Shown here: piece by piece, positions 1-8,109 of the stretch
Layout: the number at the start of each line of letters is the position of its first letter
How positions within the stretch are numbered: position 1 is the stretch's first letter
Origin: Bacillus sp. AFS001701
GTDB taxonomy: Bacteria > Bacillota > Bacilli > Bacillales > Bacillaceae_G
NCBI RefSeq assembly: GCF_002559405.1
Contig: NZ_NTZO01000199.1
Coordinates: 1-33,657, forward strand
Direction of reading: 5' to 3'
DNA: 33,657 nucleotides
Program-made: the position numbers and the translations under genes
Notes under the pieces: model-generated
What the model saw: only the letters and a program-made list of their open reading frames with translations
The model's database searches: none
What the model was told of the DNA's origin: nothing

Positions 1-17
1 CTCAAATGTATTTTAAT

Positions 18-52
18 AAAAAAAGAAAGATGCCTATAAGACATCTTTCTTT
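18..52 (-). terminator. Intrinsic terminator of mtnN
   Basis: Perfect 11-bp stem (arms 22-32 and 42-52, 9-nt loop). On the minus strand it is followed by a run of seven T. It starts 8 nt past the mtnN stop codon, so it ends that transcript. Confidence 0.85.
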
Positions 53-59
53 AAACACT

Positions 60-752
60 TTATAACGCTTTAATCATTTCTTCAACCATTAATGTTGAAT
101 TAACAGCCGCAGTATGAAGGAATTGATCAAATGAAATATTTGATTCTTTACCAGCAATATCTGACAATGCTCGTGTTACAACAAATGGCACTTTAAAAGC
201 ATAACAAACTTGAGCGATTGCAGCTGCTTCCATCTCTACAGCATACAAATCACCAAATTTCTCTTTAACGAAGTCAACTCTTACTGGATCGTTCATAAAT
301 GAATCTCCAGTAACGATTAATCCTTCAACAACTTGGATACCATTAATTTTTTCAGCGCATTTTTTAGCGATAGACTTTAATTTATCATCAGAAGGGAATG
401 CAGCTGGCATACCTGGAACTTGTCCGTATTCATAATTGAATGCAGTAACGTCTACGTCATGATGACGCACTTCAGTTGAGATAACAACGTCGCCAACATT
501 TAAGTCAGTATGAAGTCCGCCTGCAGATCCTGTGTTAATAACAACATCAGGCTGATATTTTTCTAAAAGTATTGCTGTTGCCATTGCTGCATTAACTTTA
601 CCAATGCCAGACTTTAATAAAATTACTTCTTTTCCTTCGTATGTACCTATGTTATATTCTGAACCTGCAACTTCTTCTTTTCTCAGGTTGTCTAATTTAT
701 CACGTAATACATGTACTTCTTCTTCCATTGCTCCAATAATAGCTATTTTCAT
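60..752 (-). CDS. mtnN: 5'-methylthioadenosine/S-adenosylhomocysteine nucleosidase
   Basis: Cytosolic hydrolase that cleaves adenine from methylthioadenosine and S-adenosylhomocysteine, feeding methionine salvage and the activated methyl cycle. The 230-residue length fits the family. Visible family features are the N-terminal IGAMEEEV with the general acid near E12, the phosphate/ribose loop NTGSAGG at 73-79, the substrate glutamate in VEMEA (E173/E175), and the catalytic aspartate in RALSDIAG (D198). The start ATG follows an AGGG-type site. In B. subtilis this gene sits in the CymR-controlled yrrT-mtnN-mccA-mccB operon. Here it lies alone behind a hairpin and ends in its own terminator, with no transsulfuration gene beside it inside the window. 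The assignment is secure. Confidence 0.97.
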   Translation of the reverse strand: MKIAIIGAMEEEVHVLRDKLDNLRKEEVAGSEYNIGTYEGKEVILLKSGIGKVNAAMATAILLEKYQPDVVINTGSAGGLHTDLNVGDVVISTEVRHHDVDVTAFNYEYGQVPGMPAAFPSDDKLKSIAKKCAEKINGIQVVEGLIVTGDSFMNDPVRVDFVKEKFGDLYAVEMEAAAIAQVCYAFKVPFVVTRALSDIAGKESNISFDQFLHTAAVNSTLMVEEMIKAL

Positions 753-789
753 TCTATCATTTCCCTACTTTCTCTTTCAAACTTTAATC

Positions 790-800
790 ATTTTACCATA
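790..800 (-). promoter_or_regulatory. Possible extended -10 promoter of mtnN
   Basis: On the minus strand TATGGTAAAAT has the TGn plus TAAAAT form of an extended -10 element, about 40 nt before the mtnN ATG. No good -35 was found. This is inference from motif alone. Confidence 0.35.
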
Positions 801-883
801 TAGCGACATATCATTCATCTTTAAGAATGCGGACAACAAAAAACACTTTAATTCTTAAAAAGAAGGACGTTGTTTTACCTAAT

Positions 884-925
884 AGGAGCTCGCTTACCAT
901 GTGGTGTAAGCTTACAGTTGCTCCT
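884..925. other. Two-tier hairpin between yrrS and mtnN
   Basis: Outer arms AGGAGC (884-889) and GCTCCT (920-925) enclose inner arms GCTTAC (892-897) and GTAAGC (906-911). Neither strand has a T-run after it, so it is a poor intrinsic terminator. It could be an RNA processing or stability element at the end of yrrS, or part of an mtnN leader. Confidence 0.5.
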
Positions 926-943
926 GTAGAGAATTCCCTCGTT

Positions 944-1540
944 TTAATACTCTAACTCGTTTACTTCTTGTACCAAAATAGGGAGCCAGCCTTCTTTTAC
1001 AACCCAGTGTAAGTATACGACATATTTATAGCTTAAGTCGTTTGTGGCAACGTATATTTTTATACTTTGCTGATCATATCCTTGACCAATATGCCAAACT
1101 GAATAATCTTCTTTTGTTAAAGAAATCGCATTTGATACTGCTTCTTCCATTTCATAAAAGTCCTGAGACTTATGACTATAGTGAACTGTATGAGGCTCAA
1201 TTTGTCTTGTTTTGTTCGGTGTCCATTCTTTTACAGTGGATTCTATAATATTTTCATCATTTATTGAACCTTTAATAATCTCATTTACTTTTTCACGATA
1301 TTTCGCTTGATATGGATTCGGTATATCAGTCATTTGCTTTGGTTCTTGAGCAATCGTAGTAATCTTAGCTTTTGCAGTATTAGGCTCTATCTTTTGTTGG
1401 TTGACGATTGGTAAAGTAATTTTTATCCCTAAATAGATGATTCCAAAAAGAAGTGGAATAAGTAGTATCCTGTAAAAATAATTTCCTCTTCGTACTCGTC
1501 TTAATTTTTGGGCCCTTTTGTTTGGTTCAATCGAAGACAT
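944..1540 (-). CDS. yrrS: YrrS family membrane-anchored protein (DUF1510)
   Basis: About 198 residues. A basic cytoplasmic N-terminus is followed by one membrane segment (about residues 23-43), a polar linker of roughly 60 residues, and an extracytoplasmic C-terminal domain ending in a HWVVKEGWLPI-like motif. This layout matches Bacillus YrrS, and the gene lies directly downstream of the penicillin-binding protein gene as in B. subtilis. The ATG at 1540 has a GGAGG site 9 nt upstream; a TTG two codons earlier would leave only 3 nt of spacing and is less likely. The biochemical role is unknown. The pairing with pbpI suggests a cell-envelope job, which is inference. Confidence 0.8.
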   Translation of the reverse strand: MSSIEPNKRAQKLRRVRRGNYFYRILLIPLLFGIIYLGIKITLPIVNQQKIEPNTAKAKITTIAQEPKQMTDIPNPYQAKYREKVNEIIKGSINDENIIESTVKEWTPNKTRQIEPHTVHYSHKSQDFYEMEEAVSNAISLTKEDYSVWHIGQGYDQQSIKIYVATNDLSYKYVVYLHWVVKEGWLPILVQEVNELEY

Positions 1541-1607
1541 TGACAAAATCCTCCAAAAACAACTAATTTTTCCCTATTTTAACATAGAGTTAATTAATTA
1601 AAAATAG

Positions 1608-3368
1608 CTATTTTGTGTGGTTTTTATCAAAGTTATATATAGATTTTATTAAACTTGTAACAGTGTCAGAGGTTGATGTAACTTCGTTTGAAACATTTAA
1701 ACTAACTACAGCGAATGCATATCTTGGCTTATCAAATGGAAAATAACCTGCAAACCATTTGTTTTGTTCAACAATTTTACCATCTACTACTTTTGTTTCC
1801 GCTGTACCACTTTTCCCTGCTAAAGTGTAAGGCAAACTAGTATATCGATTTCCCGTTCCCTTCGCATCCGTAACGACACCTCGAAGTAACTCTCTTAATT
1901 GTTCCATTGAATCTGGAGCTAGATAATCATCAGTTAATGTCTGTTCTGGGAATTTAAACATTTCTGTACCATTTTTATATAATACAGAATCTACTACTTT
2001 TACTTGTTTTGGGCTCCCACCTCGTGCAATAGTAGCCATCATATTAGCTACAGCTAAAGGGGATACTTTTACATCCTGTTGCCCAATGGAAGTATTTAAG
2101 AGCTTATCACTTAAATAGTTTCCTACAAAATAAGTTGGTTTACCTTCATTTTGAAATTGACTAAAACTAGACTCATGATAGACAGATCCTGTCCATCCTA
2201 CTGGACCATCTAAACCTAGCTTTTTGGCATATGTTTGAAACATATCTTTATTTTTTAAAGTTAATTGCTTACCTAATTGGCCAAATGTGTAATTACAACT
2301 TTCATAGAAACTTTGTTTAAAATTTAAATTACCTTTTCGCTTTTTCTCTTCATCTTCGTATTTACCGACTAGATTATTATTACAATTATACATTTGATTT
2401 TCTTTCACAATTCCTTGATCTACTGCGGCAGCCGCTACAACTGTTTTAAAGACTGAACCAGGTGTACTAGCTAATAGTGCATAATTAGTCGCTGTATTAT
2501 CATTCGATGAAAATAAATTTTGGAAATTCATATTTGGTCGGCTAACCATCGCTAATAAATTGTTAGTCTTTACGTCAATTAGCACTGCAGCACCTTTTTG
2601 AAGTTTAGCTTGGTCGACAGTTTGTTCTAATATTTGTTGTAAATCTTTATCTAATGTAGTTGAAAGGGAAACAGGATAAAATGGATTACTAGGCTTCGCA
2701 TATTTTACTTCATTTCCGAACATCGGTTTACCTAAATTATCTACGTGAAGCATTAAATTAGATGTTCCATCAGATTTTAAGAAATCTTCAAACTGAGCTT
2801 CTAAACCAATTACTCCAAATTCCTTAGGCTTATAATCTCGATCACTTTCATACTGTTTTTCATATTGTTCTTTATTTTCTCTAGCTATTCCAATTAGGTG
2901 TTCTGCCAATTGTTTATCGTCTTTGTCTTGAGACAACATGGAAATTAATCCAGAAACATGTAAATTATTTATTTCATCAATTTTTTCCGATGTTAATGTT
3001 TTTGTCATTCCTTCTAATGTAAAAGGTTCTTTTTTACCATTAAACTGATTTTTAATATTTGCAACCGGTACTCCTGTAATCGACGATAATTTATCAATCG
3101 GCCAATCGATTGTTTTTAAAAATGGAAATAAAATAACTTTTGGAGTATATGCTGCACTTAATAATTTTCCATTGCGGTCAAGTATTTTTCCACGTCCATT
3201 ATCAATCCGAAACTGAAATGTTCTTTGAGCAACACTTCGTTCGATTAAATTTACCTTTTGTGGGCCAAAATTCTTTTGATGAAGTACACTAATATCTAAA
3301 CATCTGTATACGATTAATGAAAATAGTAACGAAATAATAATTAATATGGCTTTTATCCGTCTATGCAT
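1608..3368 (-). CDS. pbpI: Class B penicillin-binding protein (transpeptidase), PbpI/YrrR type
   Basis: 586-residue membrane-anchored D,D-transpeptidase that cross-links peptidoglycan outside the membrane. An uncleaved N-terminal anchor (about 5-22) is followed by the dimerisation/pedestal region with the RGKILDRNG motif (59-67) and the transpeptidase domain. All three catalytic motifs are intact: S305-V-F-K308, S357-C-N359 and K519-S-G-T522. Length and position between greA and yrrS match B. subtilis YrrR (PBP4b), which is linked to sporulation (sigma-E expression from memory). The ATG at 3368 has its Shine-Dalgarno GAGGTG inside the 3' arm of the greA terminator hairpin, so expression may depend on that structure. 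yrrS follows after 67 nt. Confidence 0.92.
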   Translation of the reverse strand: MHRRIKAILIIISLLFSLIVYRCLDISVLHQKNFGPQKVNLIERSVAQRTFQFRIDNGRGKILDRNGKLLSAAYTPKVILFPFLKTIDWPIDKLSSITGVPVANIKNQFNGKKEPFTLEGMTKTLTSEKIDEINNLHVSGLISMLSQDKDDKQLAEHLIGIARENKEQYEKQYESDRDYKPKEFGVIGLEAQFEDFLKSDGTSNLMLHVDNLGKPMFGNEVKYAKPSNPFYPVSLSTTLDKDLQQILEQTVDQAKLQKGAAVLIDVKTNNLLAMVSRPNMNFQNLFSSNDNTATNYALLASTPGSVFKTVVAAAAVDQGIVKENQMYNCNNNLVGKYEDEEKKRKGNLNFKQSFYESCNYTFGQLGKQLTLKNKDMFQTYAKKLGLDGPVGWTGSVYHESSFSQFQNEGKPTYFVGNYLSDKLLNTSIGQQDVKVSPLAVANMMATIARGGSPKQVKVVDSVLYKNGTEMFKFPEQTLTDDYLAPDSMEQLRELLRGVVTDAKGTGNRYTSLPYTLAGKSGTAETKVVDGKIVEQNKWFAGYFPFDKPRYAFAVVSLNVSNEVTSTSDTVTSLIKSIYNFDKNHTK

Positions 3369-3370
3369 AT

Positions 3371-3405
3371 AAAAAACACCTCATCTACAGTGTAGACGGG
3401 GTGTT
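3371..3405 (-). terminator. greA terminator overlapping the pbpI ribosome binding site
   Basis: Arms 3375-3388 and 3392-3405 form a 14-position stem with two mismatched positions and a 3-nt loop. On the minus strand it ends in six T. The 3' arm contains GAGGTG, and the T-run is the spacer to the pbpI ATG at 3368. On the plus strand CTTTTTT follows, so the hairpin is nearly bidirectional. Confidence 0.8.
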
Positions 3406-3441
3406 CTTTTTTCAAACAATTAAATTGTTAAACAAATCAAA

Positions 3442-3918
3442 TTATTTAACAGCAATAATTCTTACTTGCATATCTCCACCAGGAGTATAAACTGTCACTT
3501 CTTCACCAACAGTTTTGCCTAATAAGCTTTTTGCGATTGGAGAATCATTTGAAATTTTACCTTCAAATGGATCAGCCTCAGCACTACCGACAATTGTGTA
3601 AGTTTCTTCGTCACCAGCTGGTAATTCTAAGAAAGTAACCGATTTACCTAAAGTTACTGTATCTGATGCATCATTATTTTCAGTAATAATTTCAGCATTA
3701 CGGATCATATTTTCTAAAGTTGTAATACGACCTTCAACAAATGCTTGTTCATCTTTTGCAGCATCATATTCAGAGTTCTCTGAAAGGTCACCAAAGCTAC
3801 GAGCAATTTTAATACGCTCTACTACTTCAGCACGCTTTACTGTTTTTAAATTTTCTAATTCTTGTTCTAATTTTTGTTTCCCAGCTAAAGTCATAGGGAA
3901 TTTTTTTTCGTTAGCCAT
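3442..3918 (-). CDS. greA: Transcript cleavage factor GreA
   Basis: 158-residue factor that enters the RNA polymerase secondary channel and stimulates cleavage of backtracked transcripts. The N-terminal coiled-coil finger (about 10-75) carries the acidic tip region [12 protein letters not shown] typical of Gre factors. A C-terminal FKBP-like domain follows (about 80-158), ending in [13 protein letters not shown]. The ATG at 3918 is chosen because AAAGGAGTG lies 6-7 nt upstream; the GTG at 3927 is itself part of that site. A candidate promoter lies at 3968-3997, so greA is probably transcribed on its own after the udk terminator. Confidence 0.97.
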   Translation of the reverse strand: MANEKKFPMTLAGKQKLEQELENLKTVKRAEVVERIKIARSFGDLSENSEYDAAKDEQAFVEGRITTLENMIRNAEIITENNDASDTVTLGKSVTFLELPAGDEETYTIVGSAEADPFEGKISNDSPIAKSLLGKTVGEEVTVYTPGGDMQVRIIAVK

Positions 3919-3967
3919 TTTGTACACTCCTTTTAGTATCCACCGTTTCTTTTATGTAGAACTTCTA

Positions 3968-3997
3968 AATATATGTTTATACAATGTAGTTGTACAA
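3968..3997 (-). promoter_or_regulatory. Candidate sigma-A promoter of greA
   Basis: Minus-strand TTGTAC (3992-3997) and TATATT (3968-3973) are 18 nt apart. The predicted start falls about 40 nt before the greA ATG and after the udk terminator. Motif evidence only. Confidence 0.4.
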
Positions 3998-4056
3998 ACA
4001 GTGTATGAGAATAATTAATGAAACATTCAACTTATGAAAACGCATTCTTTTATATA

Positions 4057-4090
4057 GAAAGATGAAGAAGTAAATGCTTCTCCATCTTTC
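4057..4090 (-). terminator. Terminator-like hairpin after udk
   Basis: A 14-bp stem with one G-U pair (arms 4057-4070 and 4077-4090, 6-nt loop) lies about 40 nt past the udk stop. The following minus-strand tract, TATATAAAA, is weak in T, so termination may be incomplete. Confidence 0.6.
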
Positions 4091-4129
4091 CAAAATTATA
4101 TTTAGGAATTATTCTCTTATATGAACGTA

Positions 4130-4765
4130 TTATAATACACTTACTCTTTCAAGTATAGTCTGAATTTTTGTAGCCATTAAATCAATAGCCACAAAGTTCT
4201 GACCGCCTTCTGGTATGATAATATCTGCGAATTTCTTAGATGGTTCACAGAATTGATTATGCATAGGGCGTACAACATTTACATATTGATCTACCACAGA
4301 ATCGACTGTTCTTCCACGTTCTTTTATATCTCGTTGTATTCGACGAAGTATTCGTAAGTCAGCATCCGTATCTACAAATATCTTTATATCCATTAAGTCA
4401 CGTAAACGCTCGTCTTCTAAAACTAGAATACCTTCTAAAATAATAACTTCTTTTGGCTCTACAGGGATTGTTTCTGAAGATCTTGTATGAATTGTATAGT
4501 CATATACAGGTTTTTCAATTGCTTTGTATTGCAATAAATCTTTTATATGCTCAATAAACAAATCATTATCAAATGCTAATGGATGGTCATAATTTGTTTT
4601 CAATCTTTCTTCCATTGGTAAATGCGTTTGATCTCTATAATAAGAATCTTGCTGAATCATTAAAATTGAATGACCTTTAAATTGATCATAAATTGCTTTT
4701 GTTACAGAAGTCTTACCAGAGCCAGTCCCTCCAGCAATTCCAATTACAATGGGCTTATTCCCCAT
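4130..4765 (-). CDS. udk: Uridine/cytidine kinase
   Basis: 211-residue cytosolic kinase that phosphorylates uridine and cytidine to the monophosphates in pyrimidine salvage. The P-loop GGTGSGKT is at 12-19, and family motifs [24 protein letters not shown] and EGILVLED follow in order. A GAGGGATTG site precedes the ATG. It is the last gene of the yrrM-yrrN-yrrO-udk operon, only 20 nt after yrrO, as in B. subtilis. Assignment secure. Confidence 0.97.
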   Translation of the reverse strand: MGNKPIVIGIAGGTGSGKTSVTKAIYDQFKGHSILMIQQDSYYRDQTHLPMEERLKTNYDHPLAFDNDLFIEHIKDLLQYKAIEKPVYDYTIHTRSSETIPVEPKEVIILEGILVLEDERLRDLMDIKIFVDTDADLRILRRIQRDIKERGRTVDSVVDQYVNVVRPMHNQFCEPSKKFADIIIPEGGQNFVAIDLMATKIQTILERVSVL

Positions 4766-4785
4766 ACTTCAATCCCTCTTTCTTA

Positions 4786-6063
4786 TCAAACTAACTTTTT
4801 TCTCATCATGTTGTAAGGATAAACTTTTTGATCCACTTTAATTTTTACAATTTCTAATGGATGTCTTGCAGCGTCTACTTCTGTTCCATCTTCATTAACA
4901 ATTACACCAACTGTTTGTTTGAAGTTTTCAATTTCAGGTCCAAAGAATTCAATTTGATCACCTGGTTTGAAGTAGTTACGTTGTTGGATTGTTGCGATAC
5001 CAGTTTCATCATCATAGTCTAATACAAGACCTGCAAAATCATACGTTGTTTTTTTGCTATGATTTCCATACATTTGCTCTTTCATTCCTGGGAATCCTTC
5101 AAAGAATGAAGAAGCAGTGTCACGATTCGCACATTTATCTAATTCTTCAACCCATTCTTCTTTAAATTCAAAGTTTTCTGGGTCAGCACAATATGCATCA
5201 ATTATTTTACGATAAACAGATACAACTGTTGCTACGTAATGAATTGATTTCATACGTCCTTCAATTTTCAAACTATCTACACCCATTTCAATAAATTTAG
5301 GAATTGAACGTAATAAATTTAAATCTTTCGGGCTCATTGCAAATGGTGCATCTTCTTCAGCAAATAAAGCATTTTCTGAAGCATCCGGATTTTGAGATTC
5401 AGTTTGAACTAAATCGTAATCCCAACGACATGATTGACAGCATCCACCACGGTTCGAATCACGTGCAGTCATATGATTACTCAACGTACAACGTCCAGAA
5501 TAAGCAATACACATTGCTCCATGAATAAATGTTTCAATTTCAACGTCTACTTTTTCTTTAATTTCTTTTATTTCTTCATAGCTCGTCTCACGTGCTAATA
5601 CTAATCGATGTAATCCTTCTTCTTTCCAGTACTGTGCAGCACGATAATTTGATAAAGATTGTTGTGTACTTAAATGTACCTCTAATTTAGGTGCAGCTTC
5701 TTTACATGTTTCAATAATATATGGGTCAGCTACAATAATACCTGTAACACCTGCAGCTTCAATGCCTTGTAAATACTCAACTAATCCGTCCATGTTTTCG
5801 TTATGAGCAAATATATTTGTTGTTACATAAATTTTCGCATTAAATTTGTTTGCAAACTCTACTCCTTCAGCCATTTCTTCAATAGAGAAGTTATCTGCAT
5901 TCGAACGTAAACCAAACTCTCTACCACCAATAAATACAGCATCTGCGCCATATCTTACTGCAATTTTTAATTTTTCTAAATTACCAGCAGGTGCTAATAG
6001 TTCAGGTTTCTTCACGATTACACGTTTGCCATCAACTATTTTATCTAATTGTCCAATTGCCAT
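4786..6063 (-). CDS. yrrO: U32-family tRNA uridine-34 hydroxylation protein YrrO (TrhP2)
   Basis: 425 residues. An N-terminal TIM-barrel-like U32 domain begins with KKPELLAPAGN and contains the full U32 signature from E177 to S195 (ETF..GAMC....GRC.LS, with C185 and C192). A cysteine cluster follows at C208/C209/C212 plus C311, suited to metal or Fe-S binding, and a C-terminal beta domain covers about 330-425. In B. subtilis YrrN and YrrO are needed for prephenate-dependent formation of 5-hydroxyuridine at tRNA position 34, which YrrM then methylates. The older label peptidase is historical. GAGGAGG precedes the ATG. A 93-nt gap separates it from yrrN and a 20-nt gap from udk. Confidence 0.92.
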   Translation of the reverse strand: MAIGQLDKIVDGKRVIVKKPELLAPAGNLEKLKIAVRYGADAVFIGGREFGLRSNADNFSIEEMAEGVEFANKFNAKIYVTTNIFAHNENMDGLVEYLQGIEAAGVTGIIVADPYIIETCKEAAPKLEVHLSTQQSLSNYRAAQYWKEEGLHRLVLARETSYEEIKEIKEKVDVEIETFIHGAMCIAYSGRCTLSNHMTARDSNRGGCCQSCRWDYDLVQTESQNPDASENALFAEEDAPFAMSPKDLNLLRSIPKFIEMGVDSLKIEGRMKSIHYVATVVSVYRKIIDAYCADPENFEFKEEWVEELDKCANRDTASSFFEGFPGMKEQMYGNHSKKTTYDFAGLVLDYDDETGIATIQQRNYFKPGDQIEFFGPEIENFKQTVGVIVNEDGTEVDAARHPLEIVKIKVDQKVYPYNMMRKKLV

Positions 6064-6156
6064 TATTAGTCCTCCTCTTTAATACAGGTAAGGTACAAGG
6101 TTCTAGTTCTAGAATTCCCTGGCTTTCCTGCTTTTCCATCATAAATCTTACCTCTA

Positions 6157-7089
6157 TTAATACACTGTTTCTTTAAAGAAGAATCCTGTGTCCAGTGGTC
6201 TGTTTACAGGTTGGATTGCTTCGATTTTGTCGAAAAGTTCGTCTTTGATTTCTTCGTATGCTTCACGGTCTTCTACACATAGGTCTATAGCTTGTCTGTA
6301 TAGTTTTGTTACTTCAATGATATACTCTGAAGATTTTAAGACACCATCAATCTTGAATGAATCAATACCTGCATCAACTAATTCTTCTAACTCGTTAACA
6401 ATACAAATATCATTAGGACTCATAATATGAGTTCCATTTTGATCTTCAAAAATTGGGTATTTATTATTACGCTCGTGGTCAACTAAGAACATATTTTCTT
6501 CAAATTTCTTTTGCTCCACGATTTCTAAATTCTTTCCTTGGTATTCAAAGTAGTTACCAACAAGTGAACGTTTTGATTGGAACATAGCAGTCATTCCATG
6601 TACTTGTACTTCGATTTCCACTTTTGCATTTTCTTTAATTTCAGCGACAGCTTCAAAGCTTAATTCTCTAGCTAATACTGCACGTTTTGATCCACGTTTA
6701 CCCCAGTAATTACAAGTAAACCAGTTCGTAGCCGTTGTTTCTGTATTCCAATGTAATTGCATATTAGGTGCAATTGCACGTACTGACATAAGAACTGCAG
6801 GATCTCCGAATACAATTGCATCCACTTTTGCATCTCTTAAAAAAGCAATATAATCTTCAATTTCATCAAGTATTTCATTATGGTAAACGCCATTCATCGC
6901 TACATATACTTTTACATTTTTTTTATGTGCAATTTCTACTGCTTCTTTTACAGCTTCTCGATTAAATTCGCCAGCTAAGCGTAATCCAAAACGTTGTTCA
7001 CCAATAATAACTGCGTCTGCACCAGCATCAGCTAATTTATCTATATCATTTAGGTTAGTTGGCGTAACTAATAATTCAGGCTTAATCAT
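6157..7089 (-). CDS. yrrN: U32-family tRNA uridine-34 hydroxylation protein YrrN (TrhP1)
   Basis: 310 residues, shorter than its paralogue YrrO because the C-terminal beta domain is absent. It begins IKPELLVTPTNL and keeps the barrel motifs DADAVIIGEQRFGLR and HWNTE. Where YrrO has the cysteine-containing U32 signature, this protein reads EVQVHGMTAMFQSKRSLV, with no cysteine. It probably acts with YrrO in 5-hydroxyuridine formation on tRNA, with YrrO carrying the metal site (inference). The ATG at 7089 is preceded by AGGGGAG. It overlaps the yrrM stop by 8 nt, so the two genes are likely translationally coupled. A start 21 codons upstream would lie inside yrrM and lacks a comparable site. Confidence 0.9.
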   Translation of the reverse strand: MIKPELLVTPTNLNDIDKLADAGADAVIIGEQRFGLRLAGEFNREAVKEAVEIAHKKNVKVYVAMNGVYHNEILDEIEDYIAFLRDAKVDAIVFGDPAVLMSVRAIAPNMQLHWNTETTATNWFTCNYWGKRGSKRAVLARELSFEAVAEIKENAKVEIEVQVHGMTAMFQSKRSLVGNYFEYQGKNLEIVEQKKFEENMFLVDHERNNKYPIFEDQNGTHIMSPNDICIVNELEELVDAGIDSFKIDGVLKSSEYIIEVTKLYRQAIDLCVEDREAYEEIKDELFDKIEAIQPVNRPLDTGFFFKETVY

Positions 7090-7741
7090 TATTAACTCCC
7101 CTTTTCTTACTAATAGCAACTCCATCACCAATTGGTATAATTGTCGAATCATACTTAGGGTGATTCATTAGCCATTCATTGTAATTTTGAATCTTTTTTA
7201 TTAAAGCTTTCTTTCGTCGATCATCAACTAAATCCGCACTTTCAGCAACTTGGCCTTTAAATAAAACATTATCTGAAATGATAACACCTCTGTCCGATAA
7301 CAAAGGCTCATATAACTCAAAAAATCGTTTATACTGAGCCTTAGCTGCGTCGATAAAAATAACATCAAATTGTCTGTTCTCAGGCAACTTTTCTTTTAAA
7401 AGTAAAGCATCACCTTCTAAAAGTAGAATTCGATTACTGTAATCACTTCGCTCAATAAACTCTTTTGCTTTTCGAATTCGCTCTGCATTTCGCTCCATTG
7501 TAACAATCTTCACATTTGGAAACTCTTTTGCCATTCGAATACTTGAATAACCTATCGCACTACCAATTTCAAGAATGGAAGTTGGCTGTATTAAATATAG
7601 CAAACCAAGCATAAATTCCATGCCTGCTTTATCCATTATCGGCACATGATGCTCCAATGCATATGTTTCCATTTCTTCTATAAAAGGTTCTCTATGTTTA
7701 TAAAAATTCGCCAAGTATTGACGAACTAAAACGTCATTCAT
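7082..7741 (-). CDS. trmR: tRNA 5-hydroxyuridine-34 O-methyltransferase (TrmR)
   Basis: 219-residue SAM-dependent O-methyltransferase of the Methyltransf_3 (catechol O-methyltransferase-like) family. Visible motifs are LEIGSAIGYSSIRMA (SAM loop), VTMERN, the acidic FDVIFIDAAKAQY, and DNVLFKG, which together give the metal and SAM sites. B. subtilis YrrM was shown to convert 5-hydroxyuridine to 5-methoxyuridine at position 34, widening decoding of codons such as Ala GCN. GGAGGC precedes the ATG, and a perfect hairpin lies just upstream of it. It is first in the yrrM-yrrN-yrrO-udk operon and overlaps yrrN by 8 nt. Confidence 0.9.
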   Translation of the reverse strand: MNDVLVRQYLANFYKHREPFIEEMETYALEHHVPIMDKAGMEFMLGLLYLIQPTSILEIGSAIGYSSIRMAKEFPNVKIVTMERNAERIRKAKEFIERSDYSNRILLLEGDALLLKEKLPENRQFDVIFIDAAKAQYKRFFELYEPLLSDRGVIISDNVLFKGQVAESADLVDDRRKKALIKKIQNYNEWLMNHPKYDSTIIPIGDGVAISKKRGVNND

Positions 7742-7768
7742 TGCTTATAAAGCCTCCAATAGAAATAC

Positions 7769-7789
7769 AACCTTGTCTTAAAACAAGGT
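7769..7789 (-). other. Hairpin immediately upstream of the yrrM ribosome binding site
   Basis: Arms ACCTTGT (7770-7776) and ACAAGGT (7783-7789) with a 6-nt loop lie about 30 nt before the yrrM ATG. There is no T-run, so it is not a terminator. It would sit next to, but not cover, the ribosome binding site. Confidence 0.5.
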
Positions 7790-7843
7790 GTAAGTAAAAT
7801 TTCTGTGTATCTGAATTTTTTTAGACCCGTAATATTCTAACAT

Positions 7844-7873
7844 AAAAAAAAGACCCTTGGCTAGTACCAAGAA
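7844..7873 (-). terminator. Short hairpin with T8 tail upstream of yrrM
   Basis: Arms 7854-7860 and 7867-7873 pair over 7 bp (two G-U on the minus-strand RNA) around a 6-nt loop. TCTTTTTTTT follows. It lies about 100 nt before the yrrM ATG and could end read-through from mltG or act as an attenuator. Confidence 0.6.
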
Positions 7874-7907
7874 TAGTTGCAACGCTTTCACTATTTTTTA
7901 ATTTACA

Positions 7908-7945
7908 AAATTCCTCAGTAGACTATTTATACTACTGAGGAATTT
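7908..7945. terminator. 14-bp perfect hairpin after mltG
   Basis: Arms 7908-7921 and 7932-7945 are perfectly complementary (core TTCCTCAGTAG) with a 10-nt loop. On the minus strand ATTTTG follows, a modest T-tract. It is the strongest stem in the gap and probably contributes to mltG termination. Confidence 0.55.
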
Positions 7946-7972
7946 AATATTTTCACTTTAAAAAAAGTTATA

Positions 7973-8012
7973 AATTGGCAGCAAGGTAGAGTAATCGACG
8001 TTGTTGCCAATT
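7973..8012. other. Long-arm hairpin in the mltG-yrrM gap
   Basis: Arms AATTGGCAGCAA (7973-7984) and TTGTTGCCAATT (8001-8012) enclose a 16-nt loop. The single imperfect pair is G-U if transcribed from the plus strand but A-C from the minus strand. This slightly favours plus-strand RNA, or is simply drift. Confidence 0.45.
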
Positions 8013-8109
8013 TTAGGAATAAAGTATAAGTGCAACTATGTCTTAAGTCTTCGCCTAAAAGGCTTGTCAATCGACGAGTTTACTATAATATACAAGTATT
8101 TCCAACTTT

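Larger units (their letters stand above)
7742..8109 (-). other. Non-coding gap between mltG and yrrM holding several hairpins
   Basis: No open reading frame with a plausible ribosome binding site was found here. In transcription order after the mltG stop it holds a 12-bp hairpin with one imperfect pair (7973-8012), a 14-bp perfect hairpin (7908-7945), a short hairpin with eight T (7844-7873), and the 7769-7789 hairpin. It may simply terminate mltG and start yrrM, or form a regulatory leader. A minus-strand TATGTTAGAAT around 7835-7845 resembles an extended -10 element but has no matching -35. Confidence 0.5.
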
